A stretch of DNA of 64,000 nucleotides from Nocardioidaceae bacterium (GCA_030447805.1 JAUJOE010000002.1:62001-126000); one strand, 5' to 3'. Positions 19,917 to 31,809 are shown, counted from the stretch's first letter. Notes: generated by a model from the sequence alone, not told the origin. Numbers and translations are program-made.

Positions 19917-21101
19917 GTGGATCTGATGGAGTACCAGGCCAAGCAGCTGTTCGCCAAGCACGACGTGCCGGTGACGTTGGGAACGGTTGTCGAGACAGCT
20001 GAGGACGCTTGTGCGGCTGCGGAGAAGCTCGGAGGCCGCGTCGTCGTGAAGGCCCAGGTGCTGACCGGCGGCCGGGGCAAGGCCGGCGGTGTCAAGCTCG
20101 CCCAGGACCCGCAGGAGGCGTTGGCGCACGCCGAGCAGATCCTCGGCATGGACATCAAGGGCCACACCGTACGTCGCGTGCTGGTCACACCGATCGCCGA
20201 CATCGCCGAGGAGTACTACTTCTCGTTCCTCGTCGACCGGGCCGCGCGCCAGTACCTATGCATCGCGAGCACCGCAGGCGGGATCGAGATCGAGGTGGTG
20301 GCGCACACCACCCCGGAGGCGGTCGCGAAGGTCGCCATCGACCCGCTCGTCGGCGTCGACGAGGCGAAGGCACGCGAGATCGTCGAGACGACCGGCTTCC
20401 CGACCCAGGTCACCGAGGAGGCTGTCGACATCGTCCGCAAGCTGTGGCAGGTGTTCGTCGAGGAGGACGCGACCCTGGTCGAGGTGAACCCCCTCGGGCT
20501 GCTGGGCGATGGGAACCTGGAGGCGCTCGACGGCAAGATGACCCTTGACGGGAATGCCGACTTCCGCCACCCCGAGCACGCTGCGTTCGAGGACAAGGCC
20601 TCAGCCGACCCGCTGGAGGCGGCCGCCAAGGCGCGGGGCCTCAACTACGTCAAGCTCGACGGCGAGGTGGGCGTCATCGGCAACGGAGCGGGGTTGGTGA
20701 TGTCGACGCTCGATGTGGTCGCGTATGCCGGTGCGGCGTACGGCGTCAAGCCGGCCAACTTTCTCGACATCGGAGGCGGCGCGTCAGCTGAGGTGATGGC
20801 CGACGGCCTCGACATCGTCTTGGGCGACGACCAGGTGAAGAGTGTGTTCGTCAACGTCTTCGGTGGCATCACCGCCTGCGACGCGGTGGCCAACGGCATC
20901 GTCTCCGCCCTGCAGATCCTCGGCGACGCCGCGACCAAGCCGCTGGTGGTCCGGCTCGATGGCAACAACGTCGAGGAGGGCCGGCGTATCCTCGCCGAGG
21001 CCGACCACCCCCTGGTGACCTGTGCCGACACGATGGACGGCGCGGCGGACCGGGCCGCACAGCTTGCCGCGGCACCTGCACCCCAAGAGCAGAGGGCGTG
21101 A
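19917..21101 (+). CDS. sucC: Succinyl-CoA synthetase (ADP-forming) beta subunit
   Basis: TCA-cycle enzyme that interconverts succinyl-CoA and succinate with nucleotide phosphorylation. It is an ATP-grasp subunit of 394 residues, clean frame. It opens with [18 protein letters not shown] and includes [20 protein letters not shown] (nucleotide site), [20 protein letters not shown] (Mg site), [14 protein letters not shown] and [10 protein letters not shown], and [16 protein letters not shown]. The GTG at 19917 has a GGACGG ribosome-binding site about 10 bases upstream; ATG 19926 is the alternative. sucD follows after four bases, forming the usual sucCD operon. Confidence 0.96.
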   Translation: MDLMEYQAKQLFAKHDVPVTLGTVVETAEDACAAAEKLGGRVVVKAQVLTGGRGKAGGVKLAQDPQEALAHAEQILGMDIKGHTVRRVLVTPIADIAEEYYFSFLVDRAARQYLCIASTAGGIEIEVVAHTTPEAVAKVAIDPLVGVDEAKAREIVETTGFPTQVTEEAVDIVRKLWQVFVEEDATLVEVNPLGLLGDGNLEALDGKMTLDGNADFRHPEHAAFEDKASADPLEAAAKARGLNYVKLDGEVGVIGNGAGLVMSTLDVVAYAGAAYGVKPANFLDIGGGASAEVMADGLDIVLGDDQVKSVFVNVFGGITACDAVANGIVSALQILGDAATKPLVVRLDGNNVEEGRRILAEADHPLVTCADTMDGAADRAAQLAAAPAPQEQRA

Positions 21102-21105
21102 CGTC

Positions 21106-21993
21106 GTGGCGATCTTCTTGACCGAGCAGAGCCGGGTCATCGTGCAGGGGATGACGGGCTCCGAAGGCTCCAAGCACACGCAGCGGATGCTGGACTCCGG
21201 CACCACGATCGTCGGCGGGGTGACACCGGGCAAGGGCGGCCAAAGCGTCCACTTCGACGGCGAGACCGTGCCTGTCTTCGGGTCTGTGGCCGAGGCGGTG
21301 GAGACTGCCGGTGCCGACGTCTCGGTCGTCTTCGTCCCCCCGAAGTTCACCAAGTCGGCGGTGATCGAGTCGGTCGACGCTGGCATACCACTGATCGTGG
21401 TGATCACCGAGGGCGTGCCGGTCAAGGACACGGCGGAGTTCTTCGCCTACGCCAAGAACATCGCCACGTCTCGCATCGTCGGGCCCAACTGTCCGGGTCT
21501 CATCAGCCCCGGTAAGTCCAACGCGGGCATCATCCCGGCCAACATCACCGAGCCCGGCCGGCTGGGGTTGGTGTCGAAATCGGGCACGCTGACGTACCAG
21601 ATGATGTACGAGCTGCGCGACCTCGGGTTCTCCTCCGCGATTGGCATCGGCGGCGACCCGATCATCGGCACTACTCATGTCGACGCGCTGCAGGCCTTCG
21701 AGGACGACCCAGACACCGACGCGGTGGTGATGATCGGTGAGATCGGCGGCGATGCCGAAGAGCGGGCCGCCGCCTACATCCAGGAGCACATCACCAAACC
21801 GGTCGTCGCCTACGTCGCCGGCTTCACGGCACCGGAGGGCAAGACGATGGGCCACGCCGGCGCGATCGTCTCGGGCTCCGCAGGCACAGCACAGGGCAAG
21901 AAGGAAGCTCTGGAGGCCGTTGGGGTCAAGGTAGGCAAGACACCCTCAGAGACTGCGCACGTTATGCGCGACCTGCTCAGCTCCTCCCTCTGA
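21106..21993 (+). CDS. sucD: Succinyl-CoA synthetase alpha subunit
   Basis: 295 residues, clean. It binds CoA and carries the phosphohistidine that relays phosphate to nucleotide. Visible motifs: [19 protein letters not shown] and GGVTPGKGG (CoA-binding Rossmann), [41 protein letters not shown] and the active-site loop [14 protein letters not shown] with the phosphorylated His. Start GTG 21106 lies four bases after the sucC stop, so the subunits are made from one message. Two tandem inverted repeats follow the stop. Confidence 0.96.
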   Translation: MAIFLTEQSRVIVQGMTGSEGSKHTQRMLDSGTTIVGGVTPGKGGQSVHFDGETVPVFGSVAEAVETAGADVSVVFVPPKFTKSAVIESVDAGIPLIVVITEGVPVKDTAEFFAYAKNIATSRIVGPNCPGLISPGKSNAGIIPANITEPGRLGLVSKSGTLTYQMMYELRDLGFSSAIGIGGDPIIGTTHVDALQAFEDDPDTDAVVMIGEIGGDAEERAAAYIQEHITKPVVAYVAGFTAPEGKTMGHAGAIVSGSAGTAQGKKEALEAVGVKVGKTPSETAHVMRDLLSSSL

Positions 21994-22009
21994 GTCCACC
22001 TCCCTGCTC

Positions 22010-22057
22010 AAGGATCCGACGCTCAGCACGCCATAGCGGTCATCACGTCGGATTCTT
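22010..22057. terminator. Inverted repeat downstream of sucD (copy 1)
   Basis: Arms 22010-22021 (AAGGATCCGACG) and 22046-22057 (CGTCGGATTCTT) can pair over 12 positions with one G-U, around a 24-base loop. It lies 17 bases after the sucD stop. It could terminate sucCD transcription, although the loop is long and there is no U-tract. A related element follows directly, so it may also be a repeated extragenic palindrome. Confidence 0.5.
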
Positions 22058-22076
22058 CCGCCGGACCCTTGCGAAC

Positions 22077-22118
22077 GATCCGACGCTGGGCACGTCAGCG
22101 CGTGCTAGACGTCGGATC
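22077..22118. repeat. Second, related inverted repeat downstream of sucD (copy 2)
   Basis: Arms 22077-22085 (GATCCGACG) and 22110-22118 (CGTCGGATC) are a perfect 9-base inverted repeat. Inside, GCACG at 22090-22094 and CGTGC at 22101-22105 form a further hairpin. It shares ATCCGACGCT and GCACG with copy 1, so the two are diverged tandem copies. Confidence 0.55.
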
Positions 22119-22212
22119 TTGGGGTGGGGGTTGGCACAGGCGAGCGGCTGGCAGCGTGCGGGCGGCGTGTCCACCACCTGCCCGGGCGGTGTCTCGGCGA
22201 CCATGAACGGCA

Positions 22213-23490
22213 ATGACTGACCTGCTCTCTCGTCCTGCGTCACCTGCCGTCACCAAGCCAGCGAGGAGCGGGCCGCCACTCGCGGGGTACGGCCTGGTCG
22301 TTGCCGCGTGGACGGCGGTCATCGGCATCACCCCCTTCGTGACCGTGGCTGTGATTGCGTGGTTCGCGGCCGACTCGGGCACGTTCGCCGACGCCGTCCG
22401 CGTCGGTGCACTCTCGTGGCTGGTCGGCAATGGAGGGGAGTCCACCTGGACGGCGTCGCGATCACCCTGGTCCCCCTTGGCAGTGTCGGCGTGATCGGCT
22501 GGCTGCTATATCGAGGCGGGCGGTGGGTCGGGGGGCACGCCAGCGACCGCTCCTGGAGAGATCTCGTTGCGGGCGCCGTCGCCATCGGTCTCGGTTACTG
22601 CGCCGTCGCCCTTGGCGTGCTGGGCCTCACGTGGTCGTCGGACGTGCATGCCGATGTCGTCCGCACCGCGTGCTCGACGCTCCTCCTGGGCCTTGTCTTC
22701 GGGGGCCACGGGGTCATCCGAGGGTCTGGCCGCAGCAGTGAACTCCTCGGCCGGCTGCCCGAGGAGGCCCGCGCGGCGCTGCACGGCGGCATGGGGGGCG
22801 CCGCCGTCCTCATGGCCGCCAGCGCAGCGTTGACCACCGTCGCGTTGGTCACCCACTTCGGCACAGCGGTGACCCTCGCGGAGGAGCCTGCACTCCGGTC
22901 TGATCGGGGGAGCGGTGATAGCACTGGTCGGGCTCGCGCTGCTGCCCAACGCCGTACTCTGCGCCGGAGCGTTTCTTGCCGGGCCAGGCTTCGCTGTCGG
23001 CTCAGGCACCGTCGTGGCTCCTGGCGAGGTGTCGACCGGGCCGCTGCCGGCCTTCCCGTTGCTCGCAGCGGTGCCGCGCACGGACGGCTCAGCATGGTGG
23101 GAGGTAGCCGTTCTCACCGTGCCGCTTGCCGCTGGGGCAGTCGCGGGGCTGCTCGCGGTACGCCGCTATCCCGCCGCTGCCTTGCAGCCAGCGGCGCTGC
23201 GCGGCGGCGTAGCCGGGCTGACCGCGGGCGTCGGCTTCGGCCTGCTGACCGGACTCAGCGCCGGCGCCGTTGGCCCCGGTCGGATGCAAGACGTAGGTCC
23301 CTACCTGCTCCCCACCGTTGTGGCCTGCGCCGCTGCGTGCCTGCTCGGCGGTGTCGTCGCGGCCGCGGCCATGCATTGGCTGGCCACCCGGCGGCCGCTG
23401 CCGACGCGGGGCCGCTCTCGAGCCGCATCACCTCAGCAGCAGGAGTCCGTCGCGTCCGACGAGCCGGCAGTTCCTGACCACACCCGGTAG
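22213..23490 (+). CDS. perM: PerM/DUF6350 multi-pass membrane protein (frameshifted)
   Basis: Large membrane protein of about 425 residues with roughly ten hydrophobic segments, for example YGLVVAAWTAVIGITPF, LVAGAVAIGLGYCAVALGVL, AVIALVGLALLPNAVLCAG and LLPTVVACAAACLLGGVVA. Identity rests on gene order as much as on sequence: mycobacteria carry PerM (Rv0955), a cell-division/persistence membrane protein, in the same place between sucCD and purNH. The conserved patch FLAGPGFAVGSGTVVAPGEV is present. Frame changes near 22437 and 22895 are each repaired by one base. Stop TAG 23488-23490. The symbol is an inference from synteny. Confidence 0.72.
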
Positions 23491-23559
23491 GGGCTGCCCG
23501 TCGGCTCGGTATGGTGAGCGCGCCGTCCGCCCACACCATCCCCAGGAGCGCCCGCGTCC

Positions 23560-24164
23560 GTGTCTGCTCGACTCGTGGTGCTCGTCTCCGGGGCTGGTTC
23601 CAACCTGCAGGCCCTGCTCGACGCCTGCACCGATCCGGCGTACGGCGCCGCGGTCGTGGCGGTGGGTGCCGACCGGGTCGGCACCGGTGGCGTCGAACGG
23701 GCGCGGAAGGCGGCGTACCCACGTTCGAGCTTCCTCTCACGACGGCAACCAGCCGGTCCGAATGGGACGCTGCGTTGACCGAGCACGTCGCGGCATACGC
23801 TCCGGACCTGGTCGTCTCGGCGGGGTTCCTGAAGCTAGCGGGCGAGACGTTTCTGGCGAAGTTTGGCGGCCGCTTCGTCAACACCCATCCCGCCTTGCTC
23901 CCCTCCTTCCCCGGCGTGCATGCCCCGCGCGACGCCCTCGCGTACGGAGTCAAGGTCACCGGCGCCACACTGTTCGTCGTCGACGCCGGCGTCGACACCG
24001 GCCCGATCGTCGCGCAGGCCGCCGTACCCGTCGCCGATGACGACGACAAGGCGACCCTGCACGAACGCATCAAGGCGGCCGAGCGCGAGATGCTTGTCGA
24101 GTACGTCGGCAAGATCGCTCGGTGCGGACTCACGCTCGACGGCAGGAAGGTCACGATTCCGTGA
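23560..24164 (+). CDS. purN: Phosphoribosylglycinamide formyltransferase 1 (frameshifted)
   Basis: Transfers the formyl group of 10-formyl-THF to GAR in purine synthesis. About 200 residues. It begins [21 protein letters not shown] (phosphate-binding loop), includes [13 protein letters not shown], the catalytic signature [21 protein letters not shown] (Asn-His pair), and [18 protein letters not shown] (catalytic Asp). One frame change near 23718 splits the gene; otherwise it is complete. The start GTG 23560 gives the normal N-terminus. The stop TGA at 24162-24164 overlaps the purH start as GTGA, so the two are translationally coupled. Confidence 0.92.
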
Positions 24165-25720
24165 ACGACGACAGGCGGCCGGTGCGGCGCGCGCTGATCT
24201 CTGTGTATGACAAGGAACGGCTCGACGAGCTCGGGTCCGCGCTGGCAGCGGCTGGCGTGGCGATCGTCTCGACCGGCTCCACTGCCACGCGGCTGGCCGA
24301 GGCAGGCATCGACGTCACGCGCGTAGAGGAGGTCACCGGATTCCCCGAGTGCCTCGACGGGCGCGTCAAGACCCTGCACCCCCGCATCCACGCCGGCCTG
24401 CTCGCCAACCAGCGCCTGGAGTCCCATCGCCAGCAGCTTGACGAGCTCAGCATCGAGCCGTTCGACCTCGTCGTGTCGAACCTGTACCCCTTCACCGTGA
24501 CCGCCGCCTCCGGCGCCTCGCCCGAGGAGTGCATCGAGCAGATCGACATCGGCGGTCCCTCGATGGTGCGAGCGGCCGCCAAGAACTGCGCGAGCGTCGC
24601 GGTCATCACCTCTCCGCACCAGTACGACGAGCTGCTTGCCGCCGTGCGCGACGGCGGCTTCACGCTGCGGCAACGACAGCGGCTGGCCGCCGCGGCGTTT
24701 GCGCACACCGCGACGTACGACGTGGCGGTCGCCGAGTGGTTCGCCCAGGAGGTCGCAGGTGACCCCGACGTGTGGTGGCCGGACTTCGCCGGCATCACGC
24801 TGCAGCGCCGCACGGTGCTGCGGTACGGCGAGAACGCCCATCAGCCCGCCGCGCTGTACGCCGACCTCAACGCCGAACCCGGGCTGGCTCAGGCCGAGCA
24901 GCTGCACGGCAAGGAGATGTCGTTCAACAACTACATCGACGCCCAGGCCGCCCACCGGGCCGCCTACGACTTCGACGACCCCGCGGTCGCGATCATCAAG
25001 CACGCCAACCCGTGCGGGATCGCGACCGGCACTGATGTGGCGGACGCGCACGCCAAGGCACACGCCTGCGACCCCGTCTCGGCGTACGGCGGCGTCATCG
25101 CCGCCAACCAACCAGTCACCGCCGCGATGGCGGACCAGCTCGTGGACGTGTTCACCGAGGTCATCGTGGCGCCCGACTTCGACGAGGCGGCGCTCGTCAC
25201 TTTGACGGCGAAGAAAAACCTGCGGTTGCTGCGGTCCCCTGCGCCGCCCCGATCTCTCGTTGAGTGGCGCCCTATCACCGGCGGAGTGCTCGCGCAGGTC
25301 GTGGACCGTTTCCAGGCCGACGGTGACGCCCCCAAGAACTGGCAGCTGGTCTGCGGTGACGCGCTCGACGGAGAGGGGCTGCGCGACCTGGCGTTCGCCT
25401 GGCGGGCGTGCCGTTCGGTGAAGTCCAACGCGGTGCTGCTGGCCGCTGACCGCGCCACGGTCGGTGTCGGCATGGGTCAGGTGAACCGGGTCGACTCGGC
25501 CCGGCTGGCGGTGGCGCGCGCGGGCGAGCGAGCGGCCGGCTCGGTCGCCGCCTCTGACGCGTTCTTCCCGTTCGCCGATGGGCTCGAGGTGCTGGTGGAA
25601 GCCGGCGTGCGAGCCGTCGTACAACCCGGTGGGTCCAAGCGCGACGACGAGGTGATCGCCGCCGCACAGGCCGCCAGGGTGCCGATGTACTTCACCGGCG
25701 CCCGCCACTTCGCGCACTGA
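24161..25720 (+). CDS. purH: Bifunctional AICAR formyltransferase / IMP cyclohydrolase
   Basis: Catalyses the last two steps of IMP synthesis. 519 residues, clean. The N-terminal cyclohydrolase domain shows [48 protein letters not shown] and [12 protein letters not shown]. The C-terminal formyltransferase domain shows [39 protein letters not shown] (catalytic Lys-His), [13 protein letters not shown] and the end [14 protein letters not shown]. Start GTG 24161 overlaps the purN stop. A strong hairpin lies about 80 bases after the stop, before the convergent HNH gene. Confidence 0.96.
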   Translation: MNDDRRPVRRALISVYDKERLDELGSALAAAGVAIVSTGSTATRLAEAGIDVTRVEEVTGFPECLDGRVKTLHPRIHAGLLANQRLESHRQQLDELSIEPFDLVVSNLYPFTVTAASGASPEECIEQIDIGGPSMVRAAAKNCASVAVITSPHQYDELLAAVRDGGFTLRQRQRLAAAAFAHTATYDVAVAEWFAQEVAGDPDVWWPDFAGITLQRRTVLRYGENAHQPAALYADLNAEPGLAQAEQLHGKEMSFNNYIDAQAAHRAAYDFDDPAVAIIKHANPCGIATGTDVADAHAKAHACDPVSAYGGVIAANQPVTAAMADQLVDVFTEVIVAPDFDEAALVTLTAKKNLRLLRSPAPPRSLVEWRPITGGVLAQVVDRFQADGDAPKNWQLVCGDALDGEGLRDLAFAWRACRSVKSNAVLLAADRATVGVGMGQVNRVDSARLAVARAGERAAGSVAASDAFFPFADGLEVLVEAGVRAVVQPGGSKRDDEVIAAAQAARVPMYFTGARHFAH

Positions 25721-25801
25721 GCAACCGTGACATCAACATCTGCGGGCGCGGAGAACTGAGCACCACATTGGGCTCACGGGTTCCGCAGCATGCGGTTACT
25801 G

Positions 25802-25842
25802 CGGTCGCCGGCGCGGCCCCCGTCGCTGGTCGCCGGCGACCG
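25802..25842. terminator. GC-rich hairpin between convergent purH and HNH genes
   Basis: Arms 25802-25813 (CGGTCGCCGGCG) and 25831-25842 (CGCCGGCGACCG) are perfectly complementary over 12 bases with a 17-base loop. The second arm also sits in a 14-base palindrome at 25828-25841. Placement between two convergent gene ends makes a bidirectional terminator the natural reading. Confidence 0.6.
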
Positions 25843-25843
25843 A

Positions 25844-27256
25844 TCACCGGGACCGTTTGTGTTTGATGAGGCACCGGGTGAATCGTTGTTCGAGGTGGGA
25901 GCGGGGTGGGTGGAGGATGCGGTTGCGGTGGCGGCGTTGGTCGGTGGTGGTTGCGCCGGCGCCGAGTACTGGTGGCGGCAGGGAGCGGAAGGTGCGGTTG
26001 GTCGGTGTGGTCCAGATGATCGCGCCGGTGTCGGGGTCTGGCGCCACCTTCATGCGTGGGTGTTCTCGGGTGGTGTGGCAGTTGGTGGACATTCCGTGGC
26101 CGTTGCTGGCGGTGGTGGGGCCACCTTTCGCGTACTCGACGATGTGGTCGATGTCGCGGATGGGGGAGGCGCAGTTGATGCCGCGGCAGTGTTGGTCGCG
26201 GATGGTGATGAAGTCGCGCAGCGCGCCGTCGAAGCGCCGGCGGCGGGTGTCGGCGGCGGTGAGGGTGGCGTCGAGGGGGTCGGTGTAGAGCCGTTTGACC
26301 CAGGTGTTGCCGGTGGTGGCGATCAGCCGGGCGACCGGGGCGGGGATCGGCCCGCAGCCGGTGAGTTCGGCGGGGTTGTCGTCAGCACCGAACAAGGTCG
26401 CGTCGGTCATGACCAGGTTGAGGTGCACCTTGACGTCGTCGGGTTCGGTGACGCCGGTGACGCGGTCGACCAGGGTGTCGCACATCAGGTGGCTGATCGA
26501 CCTGTTGTCGCCGGCGGCGCGCAGGGCGCGGGCGTGGTCGTCTAGGGCGTGCCAACACGCAGCGGCTTGCTCGGCGGGCAGGTAGGCGGCGAGATAGGCA
26601 GTGCCGGGTGTTGCTGGGTTCACAGTGACGTGTTTGTCGGCGCGTTCGGCGGTGGCTTTGCGGGCTGCTGCGTCGGGGTCGATCTCGATCACCCGGCGCT
26701 CCACCAGCCTGCGGATCTTGCCCGGCGGCACGTCGGCGGCTTCTTCGGCGATGATCTGGTCAGCCAGCGCTTGTTGGGCCGGGTCGTCCAGCAGCTGGGT
26801 CTCCCGGGCAACCGCCCGTGCGGTGGTGAGGTTCAGCTGCCCGGCCATCAACGCCGCCAGCGTGTGCGGGTGCTTGGTGGCCAGGTTGTAGCAGTCGGCG
26901 ACGTACGACTGCGCCGTCAAGGTCGACAGCCGGCAGACCAACGACACCTCAGCGATCAGCGACCGGTACCGCCCCGGCGAATCCGGCACCCGAAGGTCAG
27001 CGTCAAGAGAGTTCCGCTGGTCAACGAAGGCCGCAACCTGCCGGACCTGCTCAGCCTGCAGCGCACAGATCTGCCGCTGCAAGTCACCAATGCTGTCCAG
27101 GGTCGCCGACACCGCGTCCAAACGCACCGCCCACCGATCACTCCGCAGCTGGTCAGACACTGCAGCATCTGGGTTGGTCGGCTCAAGGCCGTCGGGGAGT
27201 CCTGCGCTAGTCATAGGTCGGAACATATCTTCGACCGCCGACAGTCTTTGCCCCAT
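25844..27256 (-). CDS. DUF222 / HNH endonuclease domain protein (13E12-type), copy 1
   Basis: 470 residues, clean. The N-terminal DUF222 helical domain spans roughly residues 50-300 (for example RDLQ-type helices, [44 protein letters not shown]). The C-terminal HNH domain has [41 protein letters not shown], with the paired Cys ligands and the DxDH catalytic core. The family is multicopy in actinobacterial genomes and is often linked to mobile repeats (REP13E12). Its role is unproven. Upstream Met codons at 27256 and 27214 are both possible starts. A second member is at 49936-51399. It is divergent from folD. Confidence 0.85.
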   Translation of the reverse strand: MGQRLSAVEDMFRPMTSAGLPDGLEPTNPDAAVSDQLRSDRWAVRLDAVSATLDSIGDLQRQICALQAEQVRQVAAFVDQRNSLDADLRVPDSPGRYRSLIAEVSLVCRLSTLTAQSYVADCYNLATKHPHTLAALMAGQLNLTTARAVARETQLLDDPAQQALADQIIAEEAADVPPGKIRRLVERRVIEIDPDAAARKATAERADKHVTVNPATPGTAYLAAYLPAEQAAACWHALDDHARALRAAGDNRSISHLMCDTLVDRVTGVTEPDDVKVHLNLVMTDATLFGADDNPAELTGCGPIPAPVARLIATTGNTWVKRLYTDPLDATLTAADTRRRRFDGALRDFITIRDQHCRGINCASPIRDIDHIVEYAKGGPTTASNGHGMSTNCHTTREHPRMKVAPDPDTGAIIWTTPTNRTFRSLPPPVLGAGATTTDQRRHRNRILHPPRSHLEQRFTRCLIKHKRSR

Positions 27257-27436
27257 ATGAGCCGGTCAAGAGGAATGTGGACAACTTTCGGCTGGCGGAG
27301 CCTATGTGGGTACGGGCGTGGCAAAGGGTCCAGCAGGGGCACCCCGTGGCTTGGTCAGTTACGCATCATCACTGCGTTGACGCCGGGCCCATCGGCGACG
27401 GCAGGACTTCGGGCAGCGCGTGACACAATCGGCGCC

Positions 27437-28294
27437 GTGACGGCTCAGATCCTCGACGGCAAGGCGACGGCGGCGGCGATCAGGGCTGATCTAGCGCACC
27501 GGGTGGCGCGACTTGCCGAGCGAGGAGTGCGGCCCGGCCTCGGCACGGTGCTGGTGGGCGAGGACCCCGGCAGCATGTCGTACGTCGCCGGCAAGCACCG
27601 CGACTGCGCACAGGTGGGCATCGCCTCCATCCGCTCACACCACCCGGCCGACATCAGCCAGGAGTTCCTCGAGGACCGTATCGCCGAACTCAACGCCGAC
27701 CCGGCCTGCACGGGCTTCATCGTGCAGCTCCCACTGCCCAAGCACCTCGACGCGCATCCGGCGATCGAGCTCGTCGACCCGAGCAAGGACGCTGACGGCC
27801 TGCACCCCACCAACCTGGGGCGGCTCGTGCACATGGACGACGCGCCGCTTCCGTGCACGCCGCGCGGCATCGTGGAGCTGCTGCGCACGTACGACGTCCC
27901 CGTCGCCGGAGCCGACGTGTGCATCGTCGGCCGCGGCGTGACCGTCGGTCGCCCGCTGGGTCTGGTGCTGACCAGGAGGAGCGAGAACGCCACGGTGACC
28001 CTGTGCCACACCGGTACCCGCGACCTGGCCGCGCAGGTGCGCGGGGCCGACATCGTGGTTGCCGCGGCTGGCGTCTCGGCGATGATCACCGCCGACATGG
28101 TGAAACCAGGCGCCGTCGTCCTAGACGTCGGTACGTCGCGCACTGACGCCGGCCTTGTCGGCGACGTCGCGCCGGAGGTGTACGAGGTAGCCGGTTGGAT
28201 CGCTCCGATGCCCGGCGGAGTCGGACCGATGACCCGGGCGATGCTGTTGACCAACGTCGTGGAGGCGGCCGAGCGCGCGGCCGGCACGGGGTGA
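27437..28294 (+). CDS. folD: Methylenetetrahydrofolate dehydrogenase / cyclohydrolase
   Basis: Bifunctional C1 enzyme producing 10-formyl-THF, the donor used by the purN and purH products encoded just upstream. 285 residues, clean. Motifs: [18 protein letters not shown] (catalytic Tyr-Val-x-x-Lys), [28 protein letters not shown] (substrate Asp), [11 protein letters not shown], the NADP-binding [15 protein letters not shown] (Ser replaced by Thr in the usual GRSxxVG) and [19 protein letters not shown] 27437 is the start; the 900-base open frame upstream is antisense to the HNH gene and not coding. The stop overlaps the next gene as GTGA. Confidence 0.95.
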   Translation: MTAQILDGKATAAAIRADLAHRVARLAERGVRPGLGTVLVGEDPGSMSYVAGKHRDCAQVGIASIRSHHPADISQEFLEDRIAELNADPACTGFIVQLPLPKHLDAHPAIELVDPSKDADGLHPTNLGRLVHMDDAPLPCTPRGIVELLRTYDVPVAGADVCIVGRGVTVGRPLGLVLTRRSENATVTLCHTGTRDLAAQVRGADIVVAAAGVSAMITADMVKPGAVVLDVGTSRTDAGLVGDVAPEVYEVAGWIAPMPGGVGPMTRAMLLTNVVEAAERAAGTG

Positions 28295-28572
28295 GTTGGC
28301 TCAAGAAACCGTCGACAACGGGCGGGATCATCTTTCTGATCGTGGTCGCTGTCTTGCTGGTCGGATTGGTCATGGCCGCTTCCGGAGCCTGGCGGTCGGG
28401 GGTGACCATCATGGGTGGGAGCTTCGGCCTTGCCTTCATGGCGCGCCTGGTTCTGCCTGATGAGCGCGCCGGGATGCTGCGGATTCGTCGCCGCTTCGTC
28501 GACCTTGCCACGATGGCAATCTGCGGTGTTGGGATGGTGTTCCTCGCCTCAGTGATCCCAACCAGGCGCTGA
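28291..28572 (+). CDS. DUF3017 small membrane protein
   Basis: 93 residues with three hydrophobic segments: [38 protein letters not shown] and [19 protein letters not shown] conserved-looking basic loop ([15 protein letters not shown]) lies between the second and third. This matches the actinobacterial DUF3017 family, which normally follows folD, as here. The GTG start overlaps the folD stop (GTGA), implying coupled translation. The function is unknown. Confidence 0.82.
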   Translation: MSWLKKPSTTGGIIFLIVVAVLLVGLVMAASGAWRSGVTIMGGSFGLAFMARLVLPDERAGMLRIRRRFVDLATMAICGVGMVFLASVIPTRR

Positions 28573-28596
28573 GGGCTGAGAGCTCCGTCAACCGCA

Positions 28597-29463
28597 TCAG
28601 CGGAACACGACGGTCTTGCGGCCGTTGAGCATGACGCGCGTCTCGGTGTGCCACCGGACCGCCCGGGAAAGGACAAGGCTCTCGACGTCCCGTCCAGCCG
28701 ACGCCAGGTCCTCGGGGGTGAATCCGTGATCAACGCGGGCGACGTCTTGTTCGATGATCGGTCCCTCGTCGAGAGCTGTGGTCACGTAGTGGGCAGTCGC
28801 ACCGATCAGCTTGACGCCACGCTCATGCGCCTGGTGGTACGGCCTGGCGCCTTTGAAGCTCGGCAGGAAGGAGTGGTGGATATTGATCGCCCGTCCGCTG
28901 AGGACCCGACAAACGTCCTCGGACAGCACCTGCATGTAGCGGGCGAGCACCACAAGGTGGATGCCGAACTCGTTGACCAGCCGCAGCAACTCCCGCTCCG
29001 CCGCCTGCTTCGTGTCCGCGGTCACCGGGATGTGGTGAAAGGGGATCCCGTAGGACGCGGCGAGCTTCTCGAAGTCGCGGTGGTTGGAGACAATCGCTGG
29101 TATCTCGATCTGCAATGAGCCGGTGCTCCACCGAAACAGCAGGTCGTTGAGGCAGTGGCCGAAGCGCGACACCAGGATCAGTGTTCGGTACGGCGTGCGG
29201 GACTCCCACAGCGCCCACTCCATCGCGAAGCGTTGCGCCACGTCACGGAACCGTCGGCGCAGGTCGGCAACGTCGGTGGCCCCCGGCGAGACGTGGAACT
29301 GCATTCGTAGGAAGAACCGGCCGGTCTCCGGGTCGCCGTACTGCTGACTCTGGACGATGTTCGCCGTCTGCTCGACGAGGAACCCCGACACCGCGTGCAC
29401 GATGCCCGGCCTATCGGGACACTGCACCGTCAGCACGAAGTCGGTCGCCGTCGTCTCAGTCAT
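28597..29463 (-). CDS. purU: Formyltetrahydrofolate deformylase
   Basis: Hydrolyses 10-formyl-THF to formate and THF and so balances the folate pool against purine demand. 288 residues, clean. An N-terminal ACT domain (VLTVQCPDRPGIVHAVSGFL) is followed by a formyltransferase-fold domain: LILVSRFGHCLNDLLFRW, VSNHRDFEKLA, GIPFHHIPVT, VVLARYMQVLSEDVC and the catalytic AINIHHSFLPSFKGARPYHQ plus LDEGPIIEQDV. It is convergent with DUF3017 and only 17 bases from the divergent YdeI-like start. Clustering with purN, purH and folD makes a folate/purine neighbourhood. Confidence 0.95.
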   Translation of the reverse strand: MTETTATDFVLTVQCPDRPGIVHAVSGFLVEQTANIVQSQQYGDPETGRFFLRMQFHVSPGATDVADLRRRFRDVAQRFAMEWALWESRTPYRTLILVSRFGHCLNDLLFRWSTGSLQIEIPAIVSNHRDFEKLAASYGIPFHHIPVTADTKQAAERELLRLVNEFGIHLVVLARYMQVLSEDVCRVLSGRAINIHHSFLPSFKGARPYHQAHERGVKLIGATAHYVTTALDEGPIIEQDVARVDHGFTPEDLASAGRDVESLVLSRAVRWHTETRVMLNGRKTVVFR

Positions 29464-29480
29464 GGTTGAGTATTGATCCC

Positions 29481-30080
29481 ATGACGGCTGCCGTCGAACT
29501 TCACCCCAAGGACGGCTGGCCGCTGATCGCGTTCCCCGACGCCGCCGCGTTCGAGCGCTGGCTGGACGATCACCAGCACGACACCACCGGACTCTGGCTG
29601 AAGATCGCCAAGAAGGCGAGCGGCATCACCTCCATCACCTACGACGAGGCCGTTGATGTGGCGCTGTGCTTCGGCTGGATCGACGGCCAAAAAGGCAGCT
29701 ACGACGGCGACTGGTTCCTGCAACGGTTCACACCACGACGTCCCCGCTCCATCTGGTCCAAGATCAACACCCACAAGGTGCAAGCCCTCACCGAGGCGGG
29801 CCGGATGCGCCCCGCTGGGTTTGCGGAGGTCGAGAAGGCAAAAGCCGACGGCCGGTGGGACGCTGCGTACGGCGGTTCGCGGGATATGACGGTGCCCCAA
29901 GATCTGCAGGAGTTCCTCGAGGCGAACCCCGACGCCGCTGCTTTCTGGGCATTGTTGAGTTCGACCAACCGTTATGCGTTCCTGTTCCGGTTGCACACCG
30001 CCAAACGGCCAGAGACGCGCGCCAAGCGGTTCGCCGAGTTCACCCGCATGCTCGGGGCAGGCGAGAAGTTCCACTCCTGA
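29481..30080 (+). CDS. YdeI/OmpD-associated family protein
   Basis: 199 residues, clean. Visible family marks are [19 protein letters not shown] near the start, [37 protein letters not shown] and [20 protein letters not shown], ending in a [12 protein letters not shown] helix. The family is linked by genetics in enterobacteria to resistance to cationic peptides, but its biochemical role is not established. Start ATG 29481; a longer frame upstream overlaps purU and is rejected. A hairpin follows before convergent mdh. Confidence 0.78.
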   Translation: MTAAVELHPKDGWPLIAFPDAAAFERWLDDHQHDTTGLWLKIAKKASGITSITYDEAVDVALCFGWIDGQKGSYDGDWFLQRFTPRRPRSIWSKINTHKVQALTEAGRMRPAGFAEVEKAKADGRWDAAYGGSRDMTVPQDLQEFLEANPDAAAFWALLSSTNRYAFLFRLHTAKRPETRAKRFAEFTRMLGAGEKFHS

Positions 30081-30120
30081 CAACCCCCGCCAGTCGGGGC
30101 TCCACGGCAGGCCGCCCTCA

Positions 30121-30146
30121 CGGCTGACCGCACTCGCGGCCCGCGG

Positions 30147-30153
<7 letters not shown>
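30121..30153. terminator. Hairpin terminator between convergent YdeI-like gene and mdh
   Basis: Perfect 11-base inverted repeat: 30121-30131 (CGGCTGACCGC) and 30143-30153 (GCGGTCAGCCG) with an 11-base loop. It lies 40 bases after the YdeI-like stop, and its right arm contains the mdh stop codon. It is suited to ending transcription from both sides. Confidence 0.65.
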
Positions 30154-31237
<1,084 letters not shown>

Positions 31238-31252
31238 CTAACCTCAGAGGTC

Positions 31253-31809
31253 ATGGGTACGCCGCCACGCTGGCTCACCGACCACGGTCCCGAGCACTCG
31301 CAGTGGTACGTCGAGCGGTTCCGACGGATGGCCAGGGAGGGTACCGACCTCGCGCGCGTTTGCTGGATGCGATGCTGCCGCGGCATGCCCGCGTCCTGGA
31401 TGCGACCCGGCCGCGTTGGTGCCTGGCCGCGCGGGGTCACGTCGTGGTGGGCGTCGACATCGACCGCATCGCTGCTGCGCGGGAGGATCATCCCGGTCCC
31501 GCGTGGCTCGTCGGCGACCTGGCAGTGCCGAGCCACCCCGACCCGTTCGACGCAGCGTGATGGCGGGGAACGTCATGCCGTACGTCGCGCCAGGCACCGA
31601 ACGCGCCGTGCTCTCGCCCACCTGAAAGACGACATGGCCGCGTCGGGTTTGGGACCAAGCGCGGCTATGCGTTGGAGGACTTCGACGCCGACTTGGTTGC
31701 GGCCGGCTTCCGGCTCGAGCATCGGTTCGCGACGTGGGACCTGACCTGGGCAGACGCCGAGTTCGCCGTGAGCGTGCTCCGCCTTGAGCGGACCGAAAGC
31801 GACAGTTGA
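31253..31809 (+). pseudogene. Class I SAM-dependent methyltransferase, heavily disrupted
   Basis: Recognisable pieces appear in order but in all three frames: PPRWLTDHGPEHSQWYVERF (start), LLDAMLPRHARVLDA (motif I approach), AARGHVVVGVDIDRIAAA, GPAWLVGDLAVP, VMAGNVMPYVAPGTERAVL (motif IV region) and LEDFDADLVAAGFRLEHRF (end). The glycine-rich SAM loop that should follow VLDA is missing bases rather than merely shifted, and other internal pieces are short. It is either a genuine decaying gene or a badly assembled patch. Segments of it recur downstream (see the repeat entry). Start ATG 31253; stop TGA 31807-31809. Confidence 0.6.

Noticed and set aside
25785-25860. Segment after purH whose translation (RLLRSPARPPSLV) resembles an internal purH stretch ([13 protein letters not shown] near 25225-25265)
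   Set aside because: The match is short, the same bases form a strong terminator hairpin, and no further purH homology surrounds it. Chance in GC-rich DNA or a tiny relic cannot be told apart.
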